Source: Paracoccus sp. UBA889
GTDB lineage: Bacteria > Pseudomonadota > Alphaproteobacteria > Rhodobacterales > Rhodobacteraceae
DNA length: 36,271 nucleotides
Direction of reading: 5' to 3'
Assembly: GCA_002294185.1 (NCBI GenBank)
Contig: DBFD01000034.1
Coordinates: 1 to 36,271 of the forward strand
Shown here: positions 24,929 to 33,279 of the stretch, one piece after another
Layout of the letters: each line of letters begins with the position of its first letter
Numbering within the stretch: the stretch's first letter is position 1
Position numbers and translations under genes: made by a program
Notes under the pieces: model-generated
What the model saw: the letters and a program-made list of their open reading frames with translations, nothing else
What the model was told of the DNA's origin: nothing
Database searches by the model: none

Positions 24929-26032
24929 TTGCTGGACAATCGTGCGGGCGACGCATTCGTCGCTTTCGAACACGTGCAGAAAAGTTATGACGGGCAAACG
25001 CTTGTCGTCAAAGACCTCAATCTCTCGATCGGCCGGGGCGAGTTTCTGACCATGCTGGGTCCGTCGGGATCGGGCAAGACCACCTGTCTGATGATGCTGG
25101 CCGGATTCGAAACCGCGACCCATGGCGAAATCCGGCTGGCGGGCCGCCCGATCAACCAGGTGCCGCCGCACAAGCGCGGCATCGGCATGGTGTTTCAGAA
25201 CTATGCGCTGTTCCCGCACATGACGGTCGGCGAGAACCTTTCCTTCCCGCTGGAAGTGCGCGGCATGGACAAGGCCGAACGCGACACGCGCATCAGGCGC
25301 GCGCTGGACATGGTGCAGATGGGGTCCTTTGCCAATCGCCGCCCGGCGCAGCTTTCGGGCGGGCAGCAGCAGCGGATCGCGCTGGCCCGTGCGCTGGTCT
25401 TCGACCCGGAACTGGTCCTGATGGACGAACCGCTGGGCGCTCTCGACAAGCAATTGCGCGAACACATGCAGTTCGAGATCAAGCACCTGCATGAAGAACT
25501 TGGAATCACCGTCGTCTACGTCACCCATGATCAGGGCGAGGCGCTGACCATGTCGGACCGGATCGCGGTCTTCAACGACGGCCGTATCCAGCAACTTGCC
25601 ACGCCCAGCGAATTGTACGAACGGCCCGAGAACAGCTTTGTCGCCGGCTTCATCGGCGAAAACAATGCCTTGCCCGGCACGATCGAAAAACTGGATGGCG
25701 ACAAGGCGCTGGTTCGGCTGGACAGCGGCGACCTGATCGACGCGACCGCCGTCAATATCCGCGAATCGGGCCAGCGGACCACCGTCTCGATCCGGCCCGA
25801 ACGGGTCGAGTTCAAATCCGAGTTGATGCCCGAGGGCGCGCATACCGTCGAGGCCGACGTGGCCGAGGTGATCTATATGGGCGACATCCTGCGGACGCGG
25901 TTGCGGGTGGCCGACAGCGATAATTTCGTGATGAAGTTCCGCAACACGGCCGGGCAGACCCGGCTGCAGCCGGGACAGAAGATTCGTATCGGCTGGCATC
26001 CCCAGGATGCCCGGGCGCTGGACCCGGTATGA
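24929..26032 (+). CDS. ABC transporter ATP-binding protein, PotA/spermidine-putrescine type
   Basis: A 367-residue ATPase. Walker A is GPSGSGKT (44-51), the Q-loop is VFQNYALFPHMTVGENLSFP, the signature LSGGQQQRIALARAL, Walker B LVLMDEPLGALD and the switch His lies in YVTHDQGEA. A C-terminal TOBE-type domain (about 250-367) includes TVSIRPERVEF. This matches the PotA/FbpC/MalK-type import ATPases, nearest PotA. The start is a TTG at 24929 with GGAG eight bases upstream; no in-frame ATG exists before residue 42, so TTG is well supported. It is the first gene of a five-gene importer block; both binding proteins and both permeases follow on the same strand. Confidence 0.93.
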   Translation: MLDNRAGDAFVAFEHVQKSYDGQTLVVKDLNLSIGRGEFLTMLGPSGSGKTTCLMMLAGFETATHGEIRLAGRPINQVPPHKRGIGMVFQNYALFPHMTVGENLSFPLEVRGMDKAERDTRIRRALDMVQMGSFANRRPAQLSGGQQQRIALARALVFDPELVLMDEPLGALDKQLREHMQFEIKHLHEELGITVVYVTHDQGEALTMSDRIAVFNDGRIQQLATPSELYERPENSFVAGFIGENNALPGTIEKLDGDKALVRLDSGDLIDATAVNIRESGQRTTVSIRPERVEFKSELMPEGAHTVEADVAEVIYMGDILRTRLRVADSDNFVMKFRNTAGQTRLQPGQKIRIGWHPQDARALDPV

Positions 26033-26114
26033 TCCGGCATGACGACTCGGCCCCTGCGGGCCAAGACCGGCGGCCGAAGTGCCGCGTCCTTCCTGACCAA
26101 TAGCGGAGATTTCG

Positions 26115-27185
26115 ATGAAGACGACTCTGGCCCTGACCACCGCCATCGCGCTTGTGACCGGACCCGCCCTTGCCGACGTGAACCTGCTGTCCTGGGGCGG
26201 CGCCTATGGCAACAGCCATCTTCAGGCCTATGTCCAGCCGTTCGAGGAAAAGACCGGCATCAAGGTGCGGATGTCCGATACCGACAATCCGGCCACGCCG
26301 ATCAAGGCGATGGTCGATGCGGGCAATGTGACGACCGACGTGGCCTCGGTCGAATATGCCGATGCCGTGCGCCTGTGCGACGAGGGACTTCTGGAAATCA
26401 TCGACCCCTCGATGCTGGCGCCCGCGCCCGACGGCACCCCCGCCGAAGAGGATTTCATCGACGGCGCGATCACCGATTGCTTCGTGGCGACCGATGTCTA
26501 TTCGATGGTGTTGGCCTATGACGAGTCCAAGTTCCCGGACGCCAAGCCCGCCAGCCCGGCCGATTTCTTCGATCTGGAAAAATTTCCCGGCAAGCGCGCC
26601 ATGCGCAAGGGTGCCAAGTTCAATCTGGAACTGGCGCTGATGGCCGATGGCGTCCCGGCCGATCAGGTCTATGATGTCCTGTCCACGCAAGAGGGGGTCG
26701 ATCAGGCTTTCGCCAAGCTGGCAGAGATCAAGTCCGATGTCATCTGGTGGGAGGCCGGCGCCCAGCCGCCGCAACTGCTGGCCGATGGCGAGGTGACGAT
26801 GGCCTATGCCTTCAACGGCCGCATCTTCAACGCCGCGCAGGGCGAGGGCAAGCCGTTCAGGATCATCTGGGACGGCCAGATCTATGAAATGGAGGGCTGG
26901 GTGATGCCGAAAGGCGCGCCCAACAAGGACGAGGCGATGAAATTCATCACCTTCTCGACCTCGCCTGAACCGCAGGCGCGGGCAGCGGAATTCATCAGCT
27001 ATGGTCCGCCGCGCAAATCGGCCGCCGCGCTGGTCGGAAATATCGAGGGGACCGATCAACCGATGGGTCCCAATCTTCCGACGACCGAGGCGAACATGAC
27101 CGACGCGCTTGGTTCGGACCTGGATTTCTGGGTCGATCATGACGCGGAACTGAACGAACGGTTCAACAGCTGGCTTGCCGGCTAG
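26115..27185 (+). CDS. ABC transporter periplasmic binding protein 1 (PotD/PotF family)
   Basis: A 356-residue secreted solute-binding protein with a signal peptide cleaved after ALA20. The mature protein opens DVNLLSWGGAYGNSHLQAY, the SWGGAY variant of the PotD-like family (COG0687). Other landmarks are EKTGIKV, LEKFPGKRAM, WWEAGAQPPQLLADGEV and IWDGQIYEMEGWVMPKGAP. Cys88 and Cys122 are shared with the downstream paralogue and could form a disulfide. The ligand is unknown: the exact polyamine-contact residues of E. coli PotD cannot be assigned by eye, so polyamine, amino-acid-like or other cationic ligands all remain possible. GGAG precedes the ATG. The gap from the ATPase is 82 bp. Confidence 0.92.
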   Translation: MKTTLALTTAIALVTGPALADVNLLSWGGAYGNSHLQAYVQPFEEKTGIKVRMSDTDNPATPIKAMVDAGNVTTDVASVEYADAVRLCDEGLLEIIDPSMLAPAPDGTPAEEDFIDGAITDCFVATDVYSMVLAYDESKFPDAKPASPADFFDLEKFPGKRAMRKGAKFNLELALMADGVPADQVYDVLSTQEGVDQAFAKLAEIKSDVIWWEAGAQPPQLLADGEVTMAYAFNGRIFNAAQGEGKPFRIIWDGQIYEMEGWVMPKGAPNKDEAMKFITFSTSPEPQARAAEFISYGPPRKSAAALVGNIEGTDQPMGPNLPTTEANMTDALGSDLDFWVDHDAELNERFNSWLAG

Positions 27186-27202
27186 GCCGTCTCGGGCGCG
27201 GG

Positions 27203-27221
27203 CGCCGGGATGGTCCCGGCG
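27203..27221 (+). terminator. Intercistronic stem-loop between binding-protein genes
   Basis: CGCCGGGA (27203-27210) and TCCCGGCG (27214-27221) form a perfect 8-bp stem with a 3-nt loop, followed by only TTT. It is too weak in U-run for full termination and more likely a partial terminator or 3' stabiliser for the first binding-protein message. Confidence 0.5.
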
Positions 27222-27291
27222 TTTGCGCAAGACTTGAAGATTGAACGACAACGGCTTGGAAATGCCGGAAGTTCACGACAGGGAGTGCAAG

Positions 27292-28374
27292 ATGAAGAAA
27301 GTTCTGATCCTGACCACAGCAATGGTCGGTCTGGGCCATGCGGCCCTTGCGGACGAGGGCGAGGTCAACGTGGTGTCCTGGGGCGGCGCCTACGAGATGT
27401 CGCAGGTCGAGGCCTATAACAAGCCGTTCAACGAAAAGACCGGCATCAAGGTCAACATGATCGCCGCCGACAACCCCGCCACGCCGCTGAAGGCCCAGGT
27501 CGAGGCCAACAACGTCACCGGCGATGTCTTCGATATCGAGGTTTCTGACGCGATCCGCCTGTGCGACGAGGGCGCGCTGGTGGAAATCGACCCGGCCAAC
27601 CTGCCCGCCGCGCCCGATGGCACCCCGGCATCCCAGGATTTCATCGACGGTGCCTTGCAGGATTGCGCCGTCGCCAACATCTTCTGGGGCACCGTCATCG
27701 CCTTTGACAAGACCAAGTACCAAGGCGACGCGCCCAAGACGGCCGCCGATTTCTTCGACACCGAGAAGTTTCCCGGCAAGCGCGGTCTGCCCAAGAATCC
27801 CAAGCGTACGCTGTATCTGGCGCTGATCGCCGATGGCGTGGCGCCCGATCAGGTCTATGACAAGCTGGGCACGCAGGAAGGCGTCGACCAGGCCTTTGCC
27901 AAGCTCGACACGATCAAGAATGATGTCGTCTGGTGGGAAGCCGGCGCCCAGCCGGTGCAACTGCTGGCCGATGGCGAAGTGTCCATGACCACCGGCTATA
28001 ACGGCCGCTTCTTCGACGCGATGGTCGGCGAGGGCAAGCCCTTCGAGATCATCTGGGACGGCCAGTACATGGACATGGACATGTTCGTCATCCCGAAAGA
28101 GGCGCCCCATCCCGAGGCGGCGATGGAATATCTGAAATTCGCCACCGACACCCAGCGGCTGGCCGATCAGGCGAAATACATCGCCTATGGCCCGGCGCGG
28201 CAATCCTCGGCCGCGCTGGTCGGCATGTATCAGGACGGCAAGACCGAGATGGCGCCGCACATGCCCACCAATCCCGATCACCTGAAGACCGCGGTCATGG
28301 ACGACCCGGAATTCTGGGCCGATCACGATGCCGAGTTGACCGAGCGGTTCAACGCCTGGCTGGCCGGCTCCTGA
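27292..28374 (+). CDS. ABC transporter periplasmic binding protein 2 (paralogue of the preceding gene)
   Basis: A 360-residue binding protein, colinear with the gene before it over its entire length: signal peptide to ALA20, then VVSWGGAYEMSQVEAYNKPF, NEKTGIKV, TEKFPGKRGLPKNPKRTLYL, QVYDKLGTQEGVDQAFAKLD, WWEAGAQPVQLLADGEV and IWDGQYMDMDMFVIPKEAP. Cys91 and Cys125 align with Cys88/Cys122 of copy 1. It differs at likely pocket positions (for example AYAFNGR becomes TTGYNGR; YEMEGWVM becomes MDMDMFVI), which suggests a different or broadened ligand. The ATG at 27292 follows GGGAG; 17 further upstream open codons are not used. Confidence 0.92.
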   Translation: MKKVLILTTAMVGLGHAALADEGEVNVVSWGGAYEMSQVEAYNKPFNEKTGIKVNMIAADNPATPLKAQVEANNVTGDVFDIEVSDAIRLCDEGALVEIDPANLPAAPDGTPASQDFIDGALQDCAVANIFWGTVIAFDKTKYQGDAPKTAADFFDTEKFPGKRGLPKNPKRTLYLALIADGVAPDQVYDKLGTQEGVDQAFAKLDTIKNDVVWWEAGAQPVQLLADGEVSMTTGYNGRFFDAMVGEGKPFEIIWDGQYMDMDMFVIPKEAPHPEAAMEYLKFATDTQRLADQAKYIAYGPARQSSAALVGMYQDGKTEMAPHMPTNPDHLKTAVMDDPEFWADHDAELTERFNAWLAGS

Positions 28375-28390
28375 TCCGCACCCGCCGCCT

Positions 28391-28406
28391 CCGCCCGCAT
28401 GGGCGG
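28391..28406 (+). terminator. Stem-loop between binding protein 2 and permease genes
   Basis: CCGCCC (28391-28396) and GGGCGG (28401-28406) form a 6-bp stem with loop GCAT; a TTTTT run follows at 28420-28424. The U-run is 13 nt away, so partial attenuation or mRNA processing is likelier than full termination. Such elements commonly keep binding-protein mRNA above permease mRNA. Confidence 0.45.
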
Positions 28407-28434
28407 GGGCGATACCTGATTTTTCGGGGAATTC

Positions 28435-29733
28435 ATGGCGAACGCTCTTGATCCACATGCCGCCATCGTCACCACCGCCGCGGGCGAAACCGACGGGACG
28501 CTGACCACCGCCGACGGCCGCCCTCTGGCGCGCGCGCTGGCACGCAGCCAGCGCCGGGCCAAGCGCCGCGCCTTTCTGCTGGTACTGCCGCTGTTGGCCT
28601 TCATCCTGATCACCTTCGTGGTGCCGATCGGGCAGATGCTGCAGCGCTCGTTCTACAATGACGGCTTTTCGGCGAACATGCCGCAGATTTCGGCCTGGTT
28701 CGCGAACAATCCCCGCGGGACGCCGCCCGACGATGCCGCCTGGACGGCACTGGCCACGGATCTGCAAGCCTCGGCCGAAGAGCGCAGCATCGGCGTCGTC
28801 GGCACCCGGATCAATTATGACGTGCCCGGCACCCGGTCTCTGTTCACCTCGACCGGCCGCAAGGTCCGCCGCGGGTTGGAGCCGCCCTACAAGGAGACGC
28901 TGCTGGCCATCGACGAGCAATGGCAGTCGCCGCAATTGTGGAGCGCGATGCGCAACGCCGCGACCCCCTATACCGGAAATTTCTATCTTGCGGCGCTGGA
29001 CCGGACGCGGGCCGATGACGGCAGTATCGAGCAGGTGCCCGAGCGCCAGCAGGTCTATGTCATGCTGTTCATGCGCACCTTCTGGCTGTCGCTGCTGATT
29101 ACCGGCCTGACCTTTGTTCTGGGCTTTCCCGTCGCGCATCTGCTGGCGACCTTGCCGATGCGGAAATCGAACCTGCTGATGATCCTGGTCCTGCTGCCCT
29201 TCTGGACCTCGCTGCTGGTGCGCACGACGTCGTGGATGGTGCTGCTGCAACAGCAGGGCGTGATCAACGACCTGCTGGTCTGGGTGGGCGTGATCGACAA
29301 CGGCCAGCGCCTGCAGATGATCTATAACCGCACGGGCACGATCATCGCGATGACGCATATCCTGCTGCCCTTCATGATTCTGCCGCTGTATTCGGTGATG
29401 CGAACGATCAATCCCTCCTATGTCCGGGCCGCGCGCAGCCTGGGCGCGACAAGCTGGACCGCCTTCCGCCGGATCTATTTTCCGCAGACGCTGCCGGGGC
29501 TGGGGGCGGGCGCGCTGCTGGTCTTCATCCTCGCGGTCGGCTATTACATCACGCCGGCGCTGGTCGGCGGCTCGTCGGGTCAGCTGATCTCGAACATGAT
29601 CGCGACGCATATGACCGATACGCTGAACTGGTCCATGGCCGCAGCCCTTGCCGCGCTGCTTCTGGCCTCGGTTCTGGTTCTCTACTGGCTTTACGACCGG
29701 CTGGTGGGCATCGACAATCTGAAGCTGGGGTGA
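28435..29733 (+). CDS. ABC transporter permease, PotB-like, with large periplasmic insert
   Basis: A 432-residue inner-membrane permease. Helix 1 is at about residues 46-68; helices 2-6 run from about 210 to 425. The EAA coupling motif is RAARSLGATSWTAFRRIYFP, which docks on the ATPase. Between helix 1 and helix 2 there is a hydrophilic stretch of roughly 135 residues (about 73-205) on the periplasmic side, making the protein far longer than E. coli PotB (about 285 residues). The insert has no recognised domain and could engage the two binding proteins. GGGGA precedes the ATG. PotC-like permease follows after 3 bp. Confidence 0.92.
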   Translation: MANALDPHAAIVTTAAGETDGTLTTADGRPLARALARSQRRAKRRAFLLVLPLLAFILITFVVPIGQMLQRSFYNDGFSANMPQISAWFANNPRGTPPDDAAWTALATDLQASAEERSIGVVGTRINYDVPGTRSLFTSTGRKVRRGLEPPYKETLLAIDEQWQSPQLWSAMRNAATPYTGNFYLAALDRTRADDGSIEQVPERQQVYVMLFMRTFWLSLLITGLTFVLGFPVAHLLATLPMRKSNLLMILVLLPFWTSLLVRTTSWMVLLQQQGVINDLLVWVGVIDNGQRLQMIYNRTGTIIAMTHILLPFMILPLYSVMRTINPSYVRAARSLGATSWTAFRRIYFPQTLPGLGAGALLVFILAVGYYITPALVGGSSGQLISNMIATHMTDTLNWSMAAALAALLLASVLVLYWLYDRLVGIDNLKLG

Positions 29734-29736
29734 ACG

Positions 29737-30687
29737 ATGGCTGTCCCGACCTATGCAACCCCGCTGGAGCGGATCTGGCACTATACCTATCTGGTCATGT
29801 GCGGGCTGATCCTGTTCTTCCTGATCGCGCCCATCGTGGTGATCATTCCGCTATCCTTCAACGCCGAACCCTATTTCACCTTTACCGACAAGATGCGCAG
29901 CTTCGATCCCGAGGGCTACAGCCTGCGCTGGTATCGCAGCCTGCTGACCTTCGGGATGCAGAACCCCGATGCGACCGGCAGCGCCTTCTGGTCCGACGCA
30001 TGGGCCAATGCGAAATGGGTGCAGGCGGCCAAGAACTCGATCATCATCGGCTTTTTCGCCACCCTCATCGCCACCGGCCTGGGCACGCTGGCCGCGCTTG
30101 GCCTGTCGCGGCCCGAAATGCCGCTGCGCCGGGCGATCATGGCGACGCTGATCTCGCCGATGATCGTGCCGCTGATCATCACCGCGACGGGGATGTTCTT
30201 CTTCTACTCCAACCCCTGCGAATTGCTGGGGATGATCGGGTTACCGACCAATTGCGGGCGGCTGGCCGGCACCTATCTGGGGGTCATCCTGGCCCATGCG
30301 ACGCTGGGCATTCCCTTTGTCATCATCACCGTCACCGCGACGCTGGTGGGCTTTGATCAGTCGCTGAACCGGGCTGCGGCAAGCCTTGGCGCCAATCCCC
30401 GAACGACCTTCTTCCGGGTGACGATGCCGCTGATCCTGCCGGGCGTCATCTCGGGGGCGCTGTTTGCCTTTGTCACCTCCTTCGACGAGGTGGTGGCGGT
30501 GCTGTTCATCGCCGGTCCCGACCAGCAGACCATTCCGCGCCAGATGTGGAACGGAATCCGCGAACAGATCAGCCCGGCGATCCTGGCCGTGGCCACCATC
30601 CTGGTGCTGTTTTCGATCGCGCTGCTGGCCAGCGTCGAATTGTTGCGACGCCGGTCCGAACGAATTCGGGGCATCACCCCGCACTGA
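29737..30687 (+). CDS. ABC transporter permease, PotC-like
   Basis: A 316-residue inner-membrane permease with six helices (the first near residues 18-40). The EAA motif is RAAASLGANPRTTFFRVTMP, followed by LILPGVISGALFAFVTSFDEVV, which is typical of PotC. A loop of about 50 residues between helices 1 and 2 and a Cys pair in SNPCELLGMIGLPTNCGRL lie on the periplasmic side. It forms the transmembrane channel with the PotB-like partner. GGGGTGA serves as ribosome-binding site within the end of the previous gene. This is the last gene of the importer block and converges on the AEC transporter gene with a 15-bp gap and no clear terminator. Confidence 0.93.
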   Translation: MAVPTYATPLERIWHYTYLVMCGLILFFLIAPIVVIIPLSFNAEPYFTFTDKMRSFDPEGYSLRWYRSLLTFGMQNPDATGSAFWSDAWANAKWVQAAKNSIIIGFFATLIATGLGTLAALGLSRPEMPLRRAIMATLISPMIVPLIITATGMFFFYSNPCELLGMIGLPTNCGRLAGTYLGVILAHATLGIPFVIITVTATLVGFDQSLNRAAASLGANPRTTFFRVTMPLILPGVISGALFAFVTSFDEVVAVLFIAGPDQQTIPRQMWNGIREQISPAILAVATILVLFSIALLASVELLRRRSERIRGITPH

Positions 30688-30702
30688 TTCCCGGCGGGCT
30701 GC

Positions 30703-31647
30703 CTAGGGCAGGATCGCCAGCCACATCCAGATCGTCAGGACCGAAGCCGCGGTGCCGATCAGCACGGTCGAGGCGGCGACGCGGCGGGCCGAGGCATAGA
30801 TGTTGGCGAAGAGATAGGCGTTGATGCCCGGTGCCATCGACGCCGTCATCACCGCCGAACGCAGACCTGCCGTATCCAGCCCGCCGGCCCGGCCCAAGCC
30901 GTAGGTGATCGCCGGATGCAGCAGAAGCGAACAGGCGCAGCACATGGCGATCGCGGCCATATCGCCTTCCGGCCGGTATCGGTAGAGGATGCCGCCCAGC
31001 CCGAACAGGGCGGCAGGCAGGGCCGCGCGCGAAATCATGTCCACCGCCGCCCAGAAGCCCTCCGGCATCGTCATCCCGGCCTGCATCAGCGCGTTCATCG
31101 CCAGTCCCGACAGGATGCCAATGACCAGCGGCGTGTGCAGCACGCCGGTCAGAGCACGCAGGGCGACACGGCCGACCGAAAGGCCGGTTCCCCTGGCGCG
31201 CGTGAACTCCATCACCGTGATCCCGAACGTGTAGAGCAGCGGCGAATGGATCGCGATGATCGCCCAATTGCCGGCCAGCGCTGCCGCGCCAAAGGCGCGC
31301 TCGGTGATCGGGACGCCCATCAGCAGACTGTTCGAGAACAGGCAGACAAAACCGATCGCGACGCAATCGGCGGGGCTGCGGCGAAACAGATATTTCGCGC
31401 CCGCCCACCCCGCCAGAAAGCTGGCGAACGCGCCGAGATAGAAGGACAGCAGCAGCACCGGCTGGAAGTTGCTGCCGATATCCAGCCGCGCCATGGACGC
31501 GAAAAGCAGCGTCGGCACCGCGAAATTCTGGGCAAAGCGCATCAGCCCGTCCACGGCGCCTTCGGAAAACCAGCCGCGCCATGTCACCAGATAGCCGAAG
31601 CCGATGACCAGAAAGACCGGCAGGACGATGGTGAACAGCGCGCTCAC
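30703..31647 (-). CDS. AEC family transporter (auxin efflux carrier type)
   Basis: A 314-residue membrane protein with about ten helices in two five-helix halves. It opens SALFTIVLPVFLVIGFGYL, followed by GLMRFAQNFAVPTLLFASMA, which is the AEC family N-terminal pattern, and contains PLVIGILSGLAMNAL and SMAPGINAYLFANIYA in the second half. Substrates of bacterial members are mostly organic acids; this one's is unknown. The start is GTG at 31647, overlapping the MBL hydrolase stop as GTGA, so it is coupled to the chain from dacA. Confidence 0.9.
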   Translation of the reverse strand: MSALFTIVLPVFLVIGFGYLVTWRGWFSEGAVDGLMRFAQNFAVPTLLFASMARLDIGSNFQPVLLLSFYLGAFASFLAGWAGAKYLFRRSPADCVAIGFVCLFSNSLLMGVPITERAFGAAALAGNWAIIAIHSPLLYTFGITVMEFTRARGTGLSVGRVALRALTGVLHTPLVIGILSGLAMNALMQAGMTMPEGFWAAVDMISRAALPAALFGLGGILYRYRPEGDMAAIAMCCACSLLLHPAITYGLGRAGGLDTAGLRSAVMTASMAPGINAYLFANIYASARRVAASTVLIGTAASVLTIWMWLAILP

Positions 31648-32462
31648 AGCGCGGCCGCGATCGCGGGGGCCTCGTCTTGAACGTCAAGCACCATGCCGTC
31701 ATGGGCCGGGATGACGTGATCGGGCGTCATCGCCATGACCGCGTCGTGATCCAGGTCGATATGCATGTTTGTCACGATCCCCCGCGGCACGCCCGAGCGC
31801 GCCAGCCATTCCAGCGTGCGCGCCAGATGCGCGTGGCTGGGATGGGGATCCAGCCGCAGGGCATCGCAGACAAAGATCTGGGCGCCCTCGATCAGGGGCC
31901 AGGCCGCGTCGGGGATGTCCGAAACGTCGGGCAGATAGACCAGGCCACCGATGCGAAAGCCAAGCGCGTCGATCTCGCCATGGGTGACGCGGAAGGGATG
32001 GAAGACGATGGCGCCGCCGGCGCCGTCGATCGTGACCGGCCCCTCGATCCGGTTCAGTTCGCAGATCGGGGGATAATTGCTGCCTTCGGGCGTCAGAAAG
32101 ACATAGGAAAAGCGATCGAGCAATGCCTGCGCGGTCGGCTGAGCGGCCCAGACAGGCATCCGGCGGCGGGAATTGTGGACCAGCTGACGGATATCATCGA
32201 TACCATGGACATGATCGGCATGGGCATGGGTATAGATCACCGCTTCCAGTGTGCCCACATCGGCATCCAGCAGTTGCGGCACCATGTCCGGGCCGGTGTC
32301 GATCAGCACGCGTGTCGTGCCCTGGGGCCCGTTCCTTTCCACCAGCAGCGAACAGCGGCGGCGGCGGTTCTTCGGGTTCGTCGGATCGCAGGCCCCCCAG
32401 CGGCCGCCCAGCCGCGGCACGCCCCCCGACGAGCCGCAACCAAGGATCGTGGCGCGAATCAC
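31644..32462 (-). CDS. MBL-fold metallo-hydrolase (PhnP-like)
   Basis: A 272-residue metallo-beta-lactamase-fold protein. The opening IRATILGCGSSGGVPRLGG and the metal motif THAHADHVHGIDD (His79, His81, Asp83, His84) are typical of the PhnP/lipoate-ligase-adjacent branch of phosphodiesterases. Further ligand residues lie in VTHGEIDALG, YLPDVSDIP and NMHIDLDHD. Substrate is probably a cyclic or small phosphodiester by family; this is inference. The GTG start at 32462 overlaps the tatD stop as GTGA. The frame is open far upstream inside tatD, but those residues are antisense-like, and homologues begin at this point. It is usually found right after tatD in Rhodobacteraceae. Confidence 0.9.
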   Translation of the reverse strand: MIRATILGCGSSGGVPRLGGRWGACDPTNPKNRRRRCSLLVERNGPQGTTRVLIDTGPDMVPQLLDADVGTLEAVIYTHAHADHVHGIDDIRQLVHNSRRRMPVWAAQPTAQALLDRFSYVFLTPEGSNYPPICELNRIEGPVTIDGAGGAIVFHPFRVTHGEIDALGFRIGGLVYLPDVSDIPDAAWPLIEGAQIFVCDALRLDPHPSHAHLARTLEWLARSGVPRGIVTNMHIDLDHDAVMAMTPDHVIPAHDGMVLDVQDEAPAIAAAL

Positions 32463-33277
32463 GGCTGGCCCCCGACCCGCTGTCCCGCCGCCTTCGGGAA
32501 CAGCCGGTCGAAATTCTCGCAGGTCTGCTTGGCGAAATCGGCGTAGCCCATGCCGAAGACCTCGGCCCCCACGGCGGCGGTGCTGGCGACATAGGCGGGT
32601 TCGTTGCGCCGTCCGCGATGGGGCGGGGGGGCCAGATAGGGGCTGTCGGTTTCGACCAGGATACGGTCCACCGGGGCGGCAGCGAAGATCTTGCGCAGAT
32701 CCGAGGATCGCGGAAAGGCTGCGATGCCCGACATGGACAGGTAAAAGCCCAGATCCAGCGCCGCCTGCGCAAGGTCCGGACCGCTGCTGAAGCAATGCAT
32801 CACGCAGGAATAGGGGCCGGCGCGATGTTCCTCGGTCAGGATGCGGGCCATGTCTGCATCTGCGTCGCGGGCATGGATGATCAGTGGCAGACCGGTGCGG
32901 CGCGCGGCCTCGATATGGACACGCAGGCTTTCGGCCTGGGCCGCGGCGCTTTCGGCGGTATAATGGTAATCCAGCCCGGTCTCGCCGATGCCGACGAATT
33001 TCGGATGATCGGCCAGACGCAGCAGATCCGTGAGGGTGGCCATCGGCTCGTCCGCGACGCTCATCGGGTGGGTGCCGGCCGCGTAGAAGACGCCATCATG
33101 CGCCTCGGCCAGCGCGCGGACCTGAGGCTCGAGGCGCAATCTTGTGCAGATTGTCACCATGCGCGTCACCCCGGCCGCCCGGGCGCGGGAGATCAGCGCG
33201 TCATGTTCGCCGTCGAAATCGGGAAAATCCAGATGGCAATGGCTGTCGACAATCGGCGGTGGGGCCGCTTGGTTCAT
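32459..33277 (-). CDS. tatD: TatD family metal-dependent DNase
   Basis: A 272-residue TIM-barrel metallohydrolase. Metal ligands are His13 and His15 in IVDSHCHLDF, the Glu in GIGETGLDYHY, and the histidines in LIIHARDAD and CVMHCFSSG; the closing Asp lies in LVETDSPYLAPPPHRG. TatD-type enzymes are 3'-5' DNases involved in repair and DNA degradation. The ATG at 33277 is 2 bp after the holB stop; a TTG two codons upstream overlaps that stop and is a less likely start. Coupled to holB upstream and to the MBL hydrolase downstream. Confidence 0.93.
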   Translation of the reverse strand: MNQAAPPPIVDSHCHLDFPDFDGEHDALISRARAAGVTRMVTICTRLRLEPQVRALAEAHDGVFYAAGTHPMSVADEPMATLTDLLRLADHPKFVGIGETGLDYHYTAESAAAQAESLRVHIEAARRTGLPLIIHARDADADMARILTEEHRAGPYSCVMHCFSSGPDLAQAALDLGFYLSMSGIAAFPRSSDLRKIFAAAPVDRILVETDSPYLAPPPHRGRRNEPAYVASTAAVGAEVFGMGYADFAKQTCENFDRLFPKAAGQRVGGQP

Positions 33278-33279
33278 GG

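Noticed and set aside
27163-29781. An 872-codon open frame antisense to the importer genes
   Set aside because: It spans several well-identified genes and two gene boundaries on the other strand. Its composition is typical of antisense GC-rich frames, with no recognisable motif.
32463-32795. N-terminal extension of the MBL hydrolase inside tatD
   Set aside because: Homologues start at the IRATILGCGSSGG segment, and the GTG overlapping the tatD stop gives a coupled start.
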